From assembly GCF_003254395.2 (NCBI RefSeq), contig NW_020555859.1, positions 422,755 to 486,754 of the forward strand: a DNA stretch of 64,000 nucleotides. Direction: 5' to 3'. The notes under the pieces are model-generated. The model saw only the letters and a list, made by a program, of their open reading frames with translations. It had not been told where the DNA came from and did no database searches. Numbering within the stretch: the first letter of the stretch is position 1; every line of letters begins with the position of its first letter. Positions 26,353 to 38,013 of the stretch are shown here, piece by piece. The stretch comes from Apis mellifera (taxonomy: Eukaryota; Arthropoda; Insecta; Hymenoptera; Apidae). The position numbers and the translations under genes are program-made.

Positions 26353-26729
26353 GCCCTTCATCCAGCCTGCGATTCGAATTTTTCAATCAACTATTAATGG
26401 AATCTTAGTATCTTATAACTGGTATAGTAGCGATTCAATTTATTTTTTCGTTTATTATTCTTCATTTTTTCATTTTCTTGAAAATTTGTTCTTGCTGTTT
26501 CTATGTCTATCTCTATTCTTTTTTTATTAGTTTTGCTATTTTTATATTCTAATAATTTTTGTTTATTATTATTATTATTTTTTTTTGATGCTATATCCTT
26601 ATTTTAATTACAATTTTTTATTCTTTTATTATTCTCTTATTTCTCAATACAGTAATTTTAAATACACATTTATTGATAATTATACATTTATTTGATTTTA
26701 TTTCTTTTTGAAGCTTTTTTATTGTCTGT

Positions 26730-26774
26730 TTCTCTCTCTCTTTCTCTCTCTCTCTATATATATACATATATATA

Positions 26775-26807
<33 letters not shown>

Positions 26808-26812
26808 TTAAT
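26730..26812. repeat. TC then TA/TG microsatellite
   Basis: A CT-dinucleotide run followed by TA and TG dinucleotides. No gene association. Confidence 0.85.
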
Positions 26813-27433
26813 AGAGAATAATTTATAGAAAAGTTATATGTATATATATATAACTATATAATATAACAATAATTGATCAAGTTTCAAGTTAAATTCAATA
26901 TGTACTAATAAAGACAAAGAAACAGCAAAAACAGGAAAAAGAGGAAAAATGCGAAAGGATATAATTTCTAATTAAAGAATAAGTAAAATATTGAGATAAA
27001 AAATAAAAGTTTGTTAATAACCTTTCAATAATGCAGTACCCTGGTATCCATTATCTACTAAAAACCTTGTCTGCGCTCGCGCAGTATTTAGCGCGTATTC
27101 AGTTTATCAATGCAGTTATGTGAATGAAACATTAAAAAATTATTAATTTTGTACAAGATATCTTTGATTTTTTAGTTAATTAACCTATTTTGATATAATT
27201 GATAAATTTATAGAATTTATATTGAATTGAAATCTGCGGTTAGTGTTTTTTAATTATAGAAAAAGAAATTGTGGTATATACGAGTTTATATATGTTAATC
27301 GTATATCACAAATTTCGTTATATTTTTACAATATAATTTATGGACTAATGGCGATTAATTTATGAATATATTTTAAATCTTTAATTATGATTTATATTAT
27401 TCTAAATATACATCACTTTCTCGCGTTCTACAG

Positions 27434-27506
27434 GTAGTAAAAGTGCCTCATTATCATGACAATATAATGTCGACCTCATTTTGAAGATACTTCAACTAAT
27501 TATAAG
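27434..27506 (+). other. Candidate non-coding 5' exon of the CUB gene
   Basis: Bounded by a TTCTACAG acceptor just before and a TTATAA/GTAAGTAA donor at the end. The interior is less AT-rich than its surroundings and is not open. Position and strand fit an untranslated exon of the CUB-domain gene. Confidence 0.4.
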
Positions 27507-28484
27507 TAAGTAATTTTTTGCTCATTCATCTAAGGAAAAATATAACTAACTTGATAAAACATATATTCATGTTAAGTTATGAACGTGATTAAAGAGAAAA
27601 AGAATGAAATACAAAAATATACACAACGAATGATATAATGATTATATATAGTGATTATAATAATTATTTTTATTGCCGTTTTGTATTTATACGCGAACAA
27701 ATTCATCTTATTTTGTATAATTTATGTATTAAATTTATATCCTATTTCCAAATATCATTTTGTATCACTTTGTATTTTTTGAGAAATAATTTCTTTTCTA
27801 TTTATCGATATAGGTATTTTGTTATCTTGGAAAATTTTTGAAATCGATACATTTATGTACGAGTTTAAAGAAAAGAAAAAAAGAACAAAAAAAAGAAAAA
27901 TAAGAGGAATCCGAGAGGAAATGAAGCTGAAAGAGTGAAAGTTATGTAGCCGCGCATATACAAAAGGGGGAGTCGAAGAATATATGTATATAATTTGCTC
28001 GGTCCTGAACTGTCAACAAGAGGAGAGTTAACACGGATTGAATCAATTATAGCCCCGTTTTGGAGTGAACGAGCAAATGACAGAATGAGCAATTTCCGGG
28101 CTTGGTTAATCCATATAACGAGTAAATGAATTTTTGTTATAAATTGTCTTTGACTATACTCTGCGGATTATATTTGTAATGTAAAACTGAAGATGAAGAA
28201 AAAATGGTATCAAGTAAGAATCCATTTCGCATTTTTCCTAATGTATTTTTATTTTTATAAATAAATTCCATTCTGTTTCATTCAGATCAAAATTCAATTT
28301 TATATATATATATATATATATATGTATACATCATCGTATAAGATATCATAGATTCATATTCATATTTAAATATTTGGATTTGTAGGTATTGGATTATAAA
28401 AAAAAACAAGCAATGCTAGAAAAAGAAAATCAGAAATTAGATTGACAATATAAGAGGATTATAAAACGGTGTGCATATTTTGGA

Positions 28485-31400
28485 ATGCTTATACCGGTGG
28501 TATCGGGTATCTGGGGCTGGGGATTCTTCGCTTTTTTCTTATTCTTTACCACCCCCAGTCCTGCTGCTATCCGCAGAGGTAATACGTTCTTTTCTCATAT
28601 TTTTTCATTACGATAAATATTGATCAATTGTTTTTTTATTCAATTACAATTTTTTCTTTTTCATGCATTTTATTATTAATTTAAATAATAAGAAAAATGA
28701 AAATAGTATATAACTATTTTTTCCTGTTTTTTTTTTTTTTTTTTTGATTTTTCTTTTCCTTATTTCCTATCTTATTTTCCTTTTCTTTCCTTTTTTCTTT
28801 CGGATCCCTCAGCGGATCGAGATCATTGTAACAAGACAGTAGATTTATATGAAGATGTATCGAGTCCGGCTGTAACTTCGACAAATTGGGGAAAACCATT
28901 ATCTTGTTGGTATCGTTTTCGATCATTTCGTGGAACTCCTCGAGATTGGATTCTGCGAGTTCGTTTCAAGAAATTTAAAGTTGGCGTATTGGAAAATGCT
29001 ACTACTTGTTCCGGAGGTTATTTACAGGTATTATGCATGTATTCTTAATTTTTTCCGACTATTCATTTATATTAGAAATCTTAAAATAAATGTATAATTA
29101 TACGATCCACAGATCGTAGATGGAAATACGAAAACAGAGGTGAGCAATCGAAAAGATCCAGGTGTTTATTGTGGTGAGTCCGAGCAACCACAAACATTTA
29201 TCTCTGAAACAAGTTTTGTTCGTGTGATATTTCATGCGGATAATTTCACGGATCAAACATACTTCAGTTTTGATTCTCGTGCAGAACAACAATTCGAAGT
29301 ATATTTAAGGTATGGTCAACATCCGGAACTCTATCCAAATCGAAGGGGTGAAATTGTGCCTGGTAGTTATTGCGAACGAGTTTTCAAAGATTGTAGATTA
29401 CAAACATGTTATGTACAAAGTCCGGCTTATCCAGGCATTTATCCGCGAGCGTTACATTGCAAGTATCGTCTCAATACTCGTCTGCCTTTTATAAAATTGT
29501 ACATTGAAAATGAAGAATTTAATATTGATGGACAAAGATGTGAAAATATAATGACTTGTCCTATGAGACCGATAAGCTCTGGCTCGGAACACTGTCCATA
29601 TGATTACATACGCGTTTACGATGGGAAAAATGAAACCAGTCCCACTATTGGTACCTTTTGTGGTATGGGGAAATTTCCTTACAGTATAATCGGTACTAGT
29701 GAAGATCTTTATGTAGAGTTTGTTTCGTCACCAGCAGGGCCTCTTTTAAATACCGGTTTTCATTTTAACGTTGGTAATTGGCCAGGTCATGTAGAAACTG
29801 CTGGTGTTCGAAATGGTAGTTGTGATTGGCTATTAAACAGTGAATCTTTACACAGTGGTAACGAAGGAATATTTCTCTCGGTGGCGCATTGGTATCCACC
29901 GTATACTAGTTGTACCTATCTTCTCAAAGGTCGACCCGGCGAAATTGCAAGACTTTATTTTCCTAGTTTTCGAGTTAATCGAATTGAATCACCTATTCAA
30001 CCGTATGACGGTGATTGCGGTGAAAGTTTGACTCTTTATGATGCCGACTGGCCAGACGATGCCAAAATTATAAAGACTTTTTGCGATACGTTTAGTAAAC
30101 CAATGGAAAAACACGATTTCGTATCCAGCTCAAATGCTTTATTTGTCAAATTTGAGAGCAAAACGGGAAGTTATTCTGGTAGTTCATTATATTATTGGGC
30201 ACATTATGATTTTTTTAATGCAACAAGATTCGGTACACCTGTACCTGGAACCGAATGCGACGAAACATTTACTTCCTGGAAAGAACGTTCTGGTAAACTT
30301 CGATCACCGCTTAATACTCTCGTTTATAAACGTCCAGGTGATCCACCAGTTGATCTTTCATGCACTTACAGTTTTATCACAGACAAACGATTATACGCAA
30401 GAGTGATCCTTATTGTGGAATCAGTTAATTTTAAAGAACATCCGTACGCACAGTGCGGTCATTGTTGGGATAGTCGAGTTGATCGATTAATTATTCGAGA
30501 ACCATCTATTGTAGATATTACTGAACAATATTCACAACAACACCAATATCAACAACAACACCAACGTCAACAACAAAATAATAATATTGGTAGAAGCCAT
30601 TGCATTTGTCGATCAACAATAGTTGACAAATTGATTAATAATGGACCGAATAGTGAAGGACAACCGATGCTTCGCGTAGTTTCAAGAGGAGAAAGACTCG
30701 AATTAAAACTTTTGGTGGACGGTGCACATGCTGCAGCGAGCTACTTTAAACAATCCTTACCATTATTCGAGGCAAAGTATGAATTTGCTCACAGTCCATT
30801 ATGTGGACCAGCAATTCTGCCAGCTACGACCGATGGTGAATTTGAATTTCCTCATTATGAAGCGCTCGGATATGTTGCACCACCTCGATCGATCAAATGT
30901 ATCTGGGAATTACGTGTTAATCGAGATAGAGATATTTGGTTGCATTTCGACAAGATTAAGTTTGCTTCAAGATCCTGTGAAGATGGAAAATTAGAAATTT
31001 TTTTACCCGGAACTGCTGAACCATTTCTTAGTATATGCGGTGAAAATGTTAGTTACGTTAGAGAAATGCCGATTATATCGGCGGCACAAATCATTCCAAA
31101 TATTCGTGTATCTGGGGATCATGATTCTGGACGCTTTAACATGAATTCTATTCAAACTCAAACTCATCTTCAACTGCCATCACAATCATCACTGCCACCC
31201 GATTATCAGCAAGAAGAATTTGAATGGCCAACCGTAATTGTTCAATTCACTGGTTCTATGGCACCAGCAAGAGCCGCGTTTAAAATTGCTTGGACGGAAT
31301 TGTATCATTTACCACGTGATTCTTCAGGCGCTCTAAATACACAGAAACTTGAAGAATTTTGTGGATTTCAATGTCCGGGCGATTCCGGTTGTATTCCTGC

Positions 31401-31737
31401 GAGACTCGTTTGCAATGGTATTGTTAACTGTCCTGTACTGGAGCCTCGATCAATATTCAAAAATGTGCATAACAATACCGATTCGTTGACAACAGTTGAA
31501 GAACCGAATGATGAATCCATTGAAACTTGTGGAGCTAATGTTGTTAGTGAGCACGGCACTATTTCTGGATCTGGAAATGGTGTCGGAGGTTTGGCTAGCG
31601 TTGTCGGTTCTGCCGGATGGGCGGGAGCTGGTTTAGGTGCAGCTCTTGCTGTTCTCCTCGGTTTTCTTTGTTTAATTACTGTTTGTAAACTTTGTAGGCA
31701 ACGAACTACTTCTAGAGATATTCATGTATCATATTGA
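28485..31737 (+). CDS. Type I membrane protein with CUB-like domains and a degenerate LDLa (Culd-like)
   Basis: Predicted cell-surface glycoprotein of 977 residues. Exons 28485-28578, 28813-29027 and 29113-31737; the last is a single 2.6-kb exon. Residues 1-30 form a hydrophobic signal peptide ending near a Pro/Ala-rich stretch. The ectodomain has several CUB-like modules, seen as paired Cys with YDYIRVYDGK, SPAYPGIYPR, GTFCG and DSRVDRLIIREP. A Gln-rich linker lies near 576-592. A Cys-rich unit from about 851 (CGFQCPGDSGCIPARLVC) resembles an LDL-receptor class A repeat, but its acidic calcium-site end is weak. One helix lies near 936-960, with a short basic tail ending in SRDIHVSY. Drosophila Culd (CUB and LDLa domain protein) has this layout, so orthology is likely but not proven. 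A ten-codon upstream ORF begins near 28414. Confidence 0.85.
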
Positions 31738-32106
31738 CAGAGATACGAATATAAACATAAATACAATTACAAATGCAAACATAAAAAAAAATACGATTAC
31801 ACATATGCAATCATTGACAATTTTTCCTATTCTTATTTTTGTTTTTTATGATTTATATAAATTAATTTTTACTAATACTTCATGTATAATATAATATTAT
31901 TTGTGAACTTGAGCTCAGTATAAATCTAAAAAAAAATTTTATCATTTCATTTGTTTAATTCATGCCAATAATAAATAAGAAACAAAGAATAATGACAAAT
32001 TAGATGAATGACTGATAAAATATTTTAGGTAAATAAAATAATTAAATATTTTAGGTATATATATTCATCTACATATTCTATCCACATTATGCGTTAGTAT
32101 ATGTTC

Positions 32107-32110
<4 letters not shown>

Positions 32111-32180
<70 letters not shown>
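32111..32180. repeat. (AG)35 microsatellite
   Basis: Seventy bases of uninterrupted AG dinucleotides. Confidence 0.98.
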
Positions 32181-32184
<4 letters not shown>

Positions 32185-32220
32185 TAGTACAAATACGAGA
32201 AATTAAGAAATATATAAACA

Positions 32221-32362
<142 letters not shown>

Positions 32363-34060
32363 TAAAAAATATCTTTTTCCCATAATGTATACGTAAATAG
32401 AGATTTGATAAGATAACATTTTCAAATATTTAATTTATATGAATTTAATTTATGTTCGCACAATATATTTGCGTTATATATACTGATAAGAGTGCCTGCG
32501 GATGTTTGACGTGTACGTTGTACATTCATAATGATACGTACGCGCGTTATTTCTCGAGAATATGCCGAATAAAATTGTATATATATCAAGAAGTAGAAAG
32601 TGTTTAGTAGTAAAAGTGCATCTCGAGCGAATAACCTTTAAACCAAACATTGATAAAATTGCTATTATATAATTTCATGATAAATTACATTTTTTTTGTA
32701 TATAAATCAAATTCTCTAATTAGATTATATTTAATATCATAATAATTTAGAATTTTACAAAAACATTGATAGAAAGTTTACTAAAGCTTCACCGTCAAGC
32801 GTGAAGTAAAGTGTTATAACAAAAAAGTGCGTGCGTGCACGTTTACACACGTTTACATACATATATATTATCAAAAATCATTAGAAATGATGTTTATGAT
32901 CATCGTAAATACTTACTTATATAAGAAGACAAATGGGAAACGATATATTAAATTTATCGAAATCTGTTTGTCTTTTCAGTTCGATCAAATTGATTATGCT
33001 ATTGAATTATCGTTAATTAATTTTTTAGATTTTTGTAAATATGATCAATATTGTCGACTTGATGAAGAATTCTTGAGACAATCGAAATTTATTACTTTTT
33101 TATATTTTTCTTCATCTTATTATTAATCTACTATTCTTTTGTTAATTTTGAATTAAATTCATCAATCTAGATTTTTTATTTTTTTTTCATACTATTCTTT
33201 TTATACTGCTATTTTTATAATATTTATAATATTTTTATATTTATAATTTAAAACAATGGCTCATATTTCATTTTTCAATATTGATATATTTATATACATG
33301 TATGTATTATATGCGTTATATTATTTATTATGTTTATTATTATATTTATGATAAATATAATAATAAGTATTGTGATTATATGAAACATGATTATATTATC
33401 ATTATTATTATACTATTTTTCGTCATTGTCGGCATTACTTCTATCGTTGAAAATATCGCTATTGTCAACAATGTCAGCATTATAATATTATTATATTTTT
33501 TACAAATAAAAAATATCCTCTGTGAGATGGGATAAGAAAAAAAAGTTTAATTAATCTTATTAGATAAATTCACTACAATTTTTTGTGATTGAATTGTTAG
33601 ATTTTTTTTTTAATTCATTTTTTTTAATTCAAATGAATACATAAATTGTATAAATTTCATAACTTACATAACATATTTTTTTTTCTTTGCATAATATGTC
33701 TGTAATATTTATATAATATGTCTATAATATTTATTTTATTATTAAGCAATAGGTTCTAATCTTAGCAAAGAATTATTTTAGTTAGTGAATACTTAATGAA
33801 AATTGTTACATGAATAAGAGAATCTCGATAAATCTGTATATGACTGGAATCTTTTTTTTCTTTCTTTTTCTCTCTTTTTCTTTTTTTTTACATAGCTAAC
33901 TGATTTTTTTTCTTTCTTGAAGTTGTTTAACCTTTGTTTCCATTTACTTTTTCTTCATTTCATTTACTTTCGAAATGTAACAAATTTAAAAGTAAACATC
34001 ATAAATTAAAAAGAACCACAGAAATAACATTTAGTAGTTTATATTCGATTAAGAAACATA

Positions 34061-35839
34061 ATGGAGGTTAAAACTGTAACAAAAAATAGTCATATGTCAA
34101 AAATTAAAAATGTCTCAAATTCAAAAGCATCATTTGTGCCAAATATCGAAGTAATCACGAAGAATGTTTTTGTACCTGTAACGAAAACTATATTTACCAA
34201 GAAACGTAGTGATGCAATACAGAGCAATATTCCTAAGCGCAAGACAAAGTTTTATAAATTATGTCAATCTAACAACGGCATAACAGTATCATTGTTAAAA
34301 AAACCATGTTGTCTTCCGGTAAAAACATACATACAAATCTAGTAGTATATTTAAAACATGTTTTAAATATATTATTTTTCGAAAATGAATTTTTTTTTTA
34401 CCTGTTTAGTTTTCTGTTTTTCTAAGTTTTTTTTTATCTTCCTTTTTTATTTTTTTATTCTTTCTTTCTTACTTTTTTCTTTAATTTTCATTTTTATGCA
34501 CACGTACAAGATTTAAAAAAAAAAAAAAAAAAAAAAAACAAAAAGTAAAATAATTAATATGCAACGTTAATGATTTCAGACTAATATAAGCAAACATGAA
34601 GTAAAAATGTCAAAAAAACGATCGCATTTAATTGACAAAAGTTATAGTTTTATAAATAATCAATCCAAAGAATTTTCTGTACGATCGCAAAATAAAAAAA
34701 TATTAGTATTTCCTTCGTCAATTTCTGATTTGCCTTTGACTTCATTTTCTAAATATCAATCTTTTTCCAATAAAAACATAATTAAATCGAATAAATTGAA
34801 GAAAAATGATAAAACTAATGGAAAATTATCAATTGATGGCATTAATAATATTTTGTCAAATCTTTCAAAGACAAATAACAGTAATAAAAAATTAAAATTA
34901 CATAAACCGAAGAATGTTATTTATACATCACAATATAATTCTAATCGGACTAAATGTTTTTCTCCAAGTTCTAGCGAGAAGATATCTGAAAATAATATCT
35001 TAAATAATTCAATTATATCTAATAATACTTCAAATATTTCATTAAGTGCTACAGCTATAACAACAACAATGAAGAATAACAGAACTGAAAAACAATCTTT
35101 CTTTGATCCTTATTGTGAGTCTGTTTTAAGAAATGTCGGTGTAACCATAAGAGACACAATTTCTAATACTATTATTAATCAAAGAGAAGAATCACAATAT
35201 CCAATGAAATGCATTGAATCGAATGCCTTTAAAGAAATTCGATGTTCAATGTTTCAGCCTCCAACATCGGACAATTTTTCAGAAACAAATGAGACAGATG
35301 TAATAGAAAATATGCATAAAAAAATTTTATCTACGCGTAATTTTGAAAATAATTCTCCGGAAAATATTGATTATTCGATTCTATCATTTCTTACAAAGAA
35401 TCGATCTCGACTTCAAAATGATACAGATTTGCACAAAAATGATCATTCTTGTAAAATAAAATATTCGTGGCAGGTGATTGGTACAGGTTCACAAACGTCA
35501 CAAACACTTTTGGACAGTTTAGTTAAAGAAAATACTCTTGTCGATGATGAACCAATTTGTAATTGCAGTATTAAATATTCTTGGCAAATCATTGGAATTG
35601 CTACGCAAACTGCTCCAAGTGATTTCACTACATCAGAATGTCGTTCCGCTATTTCACTTTTATCTGCGAAAACGAATACAATTCATCATACTAACAAAGA
35701 AACTTATACATTACCAACTGCTACAGTTTGGCGAAAAGGTAAAAGATATATTATCTTAAACAATCAATGTTTGCAAACATCTGCTCATAAAGAAAGTCAA
35801 ACAATTTTTACGGAACTGTATGAAAAATATCATGATTAA
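34061..35839 (+). CDS. Orphan basic Ser/Asn-rich protein with repeated IKYSWQ motif
   Basis: Function unknown; I recognise no family. Two exons, 34061-34318 and 34580-35839 (CCG/GTAAAA donor, TTTCAG acceptor), in phase, giving 505 residues. It is rich in Lys, Ser, Asn, Thr and Ile with no signal peptide or membrane helix, and much of residues 90-330 looks disordered. The notable feature is a duplicated motif 38 residues apart: C377-KIKYSWQVIGTGSQT and C415-SIKYSWQIIGIATQT, both ending in Gln-Thr. A C-terminal block contains TVWRKGKRYIILNNQC. A long uninterrupted 420-codon frame in such AT-rich DNA, sensible splice sites and the conserved repeat all argue that it is a real gene. The gene is on the plus strand, convergent with BUD31. 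Nuclear or cytoskeletal roles are both possible; I do not choose. Confidence 0.75.
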
Positions 35840-36321
35840 AAAACTTCGCGTTTATATTAAAAATATAAATAAAAATGAATATGAAAAATATAAACAATAT
35901 TATGTTTAATATTGTAAATCTTATTCAATTTTTATTACATCATTTTTGAAATTGAACAAAAAATTATTCATTTCATTTTAGTTTCTATACGTACAATAAG
36001 TATTTCACATTAAAAAAGTGATATATATTTTTTTGTTCGAGATTAAGAATTTTGTATTCATCTGTATACTTCAATTAGTTGTATGATAATTCAAATACGA
36101 AAAACCTGCAATTATATAAAGATAGCAATATAGTTCTAAAATTTATACGAATACTTAGAGTTATATGATAAAAATGATAATAAAGATATACATATGTTTA
36201 TAATTTTCATGTTAATACTTTCATAGGTCATTAGTATTATGCAATAAAGTATTTAATAACATACAATGTCAATTGACAAAAATGTAAATACGCATCTTAT
36301 TTTATTTATTATTGCCAAATG
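35840..36321. other. Convergent 3' intergenic region between the orphan gene and BUD31
   Basis: AT-rich. On the BUD31 side an AATAAA signal (minus strand) lies at 36306-36301, only about 15 bp past its stop codon. Nothing else is visible. Confidence 0.55.
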
Positions 36322-36952
36322 TTATCCAGAACATCCTCTACATCCGCAATGAATACATTCCACTATTCTGCCTTCTTCAAGTTTGCCTTTAGGTACTCGA
36401 CAAATACAATTTGTGCCAAAATTAGTGTCTCTGGTTTGTATACAACGTAAACAACATAAGTTTTCATATCCCACCTTTTTCCATTTGGCTATCAAATTCT
36501 TATCTGCTATATTTTCATTCAGACAATAATCATACAATTCTGGAAAAAATAACGATGAATGAATAAAATAAATTAAAATAAAAATAAATTGAAATAAATT
36601 AGAAAACGATCTATATATTTTTTACTGACCTCGACTTATAGCTTTCCGTCTGTAATACAAATCATATATATATCGTGATTTTTGATGATGTATTTTAAAT
36701 ATAGGCCATAAAGATTCTTGTTTGCGTTTGCCTTCATGAGGTTCCGTTTCAGCTGAAATCCAAATATAAAATAATTCAAATTAAAAAATATAAGATAAAA
36801 ATATTTCATTTCTAACCTAATCTAACCATAACCTTTATTTTTTTTTTTGTATTATTACCTTCTCGCATTTTCTGTTCTAATTCTTCTAATGTTGGTTCAA
36901 TTAATTCCCAACCATCCGGCGGAGGTTTTTTACTTCTACGTACTTTTGGCAT
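36322..36952 (-). CDS. Bud31: Splicing factor BUD31 (G10 protein)
   Basis: Small, extremely conserved component of activated spliceosomes. Minus-strand exons 36952-36859, 36752-36630 and 36539-36322 give exactly 144 residues, the family length. Hallmarks: PPPDGWELIEPTLEELEQKM at the N-terminus, ESLWPIFKIHHQKSRYIYDL in the middle, and AKWKKVGYENLCCLRCIQTR followed by a Cys-rich zinc-binding tail ending IHCGCRGCSG. No frameshift or missing Cys is seen. The ATG at 36952 begins with the conserved MPKVRRS. It lies downstream of SELENBP1 on the same strand, with 486 bp between that gene's stop and this ATG, so the two could share transcriptional read-through, but each is ordinary eukaryotic and there is no sign of an operon. 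Confidence 0.98.
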
Positions 36953-37438
36953 TTTTAATTCATAAAAAAGTAGCTTTTCAAGAAAATACAGCGACAGCAA
37001 TGTTGTACACGAACACGATAAAATTGAAAATGTAAACACTACGTGTCACTACATGTGCAAAAATCAAATTTAAATATATATATATGTATATATAATACAT
37101 ACATATCTTATTAATCTGTAATCAAATTATTAAATCGAAGATATAAATAATAAATATATTATTTGTATATTTATATACAAATAAGAAATAGGATGAAAGG
37201 AAAAAAAATAAAAAAATAAATTTAAAAAATATATATTCAAAGGCAAAAAATTTATTAATATATGATAGTTTATCATTAAAAAAATATAATTTATAAAAAA
37301 ATATCATTTGATATAAAAAGATGTTTAGAAATACTCTTTTTTATAATTTAATAAAATTTAATATTTTTAAAGAATTTTGATTAAAATATATCATTCTTAA
37401 TTCTAATAAAAAAAATATTATGAATAAATGAATACACT
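36953..37438. other. Intergenic region between SELENBP1 and BUD31
   Basis: The portion adjoining BUD31 (36953-37050) is less AT-rich and probably is its 5' untranslated region and promoter. The rest is AT-rich 3' sequence of SELENBP1. Confidence 0.5.
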
Positions 37439-37976
37439 TTAATCTTCTGGTAGCCATATATCTGATGTACAATCACCTCCTGGATAACTAAAAAAAAAAT
37501 TATAATTATTATTTTGAAATTATATATATATATATATAATTTTATATATATATAATAATTAAATAATATAATAAAATTCAAACCGCATTTCATGTGCAAG
37601 TAAAATGTCATCTTTCTCTATGCCGAAATCTACCAAAAATTCTTCATCGAGTTTTAAACCTCCATTTCGAATATCAATGTCCAACTTGACCATGGTTGAC
37701 CCATTTCTAATAAATAATAAATTATTTATATGTATATTAATATGTATCATTATACATTATATAACAGAGGTGAATAAAATTTTAATGGTTAAAGTTAAGA
37801 ATAAAGTTACTTTAACAATTTATTATTCAAAGCATTGAATAACAGATAATTCTATCAAATGATGAGGTTATAATATGAAAAGTAAATCAAGTACAATAGA
37901 ATGAATGTTATGCATTTTATAAATATATTAAATAAAATTATTATTTAAAGTAACTTTATTCGAAATTTTACTTTTA

Positions 37977-38013
<37 letters not shown>

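Larger units (their letters stand above)
23078..28484. other. FoxK 3' region and upstream region of the CUB gene
   Basis: No coding sequence seen. The part up to about 24990 is plausibly a long FoxK 3' untranslated region, with an AATAAA near 24966. It includes a CA/GT-rich microsatellite and a hAT-like MITE. The part from about 26190 onward shows GC-richer patches at 26190-26370, 27434-27506 and 27950-28210, the latter two bounded by splice-like sites. These are best explained as non-coding 5' exons of the CUB gene. Confidence 0.5.

Noticed and set aside
32827..33126. 99-codon frame with an acceptor-like CTTTTTCAG near 32980
   Set aside because: No start context, no partner exon with matching phase, and no family; probably 3' untranslated sequence of the CUB gene.
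37559..37750. Short frame that looks like an independent small gene
   Set aside because: It is exon 6 of SELENBP1 read on into the intron; the phase joins precisely with exons 5 and 7.
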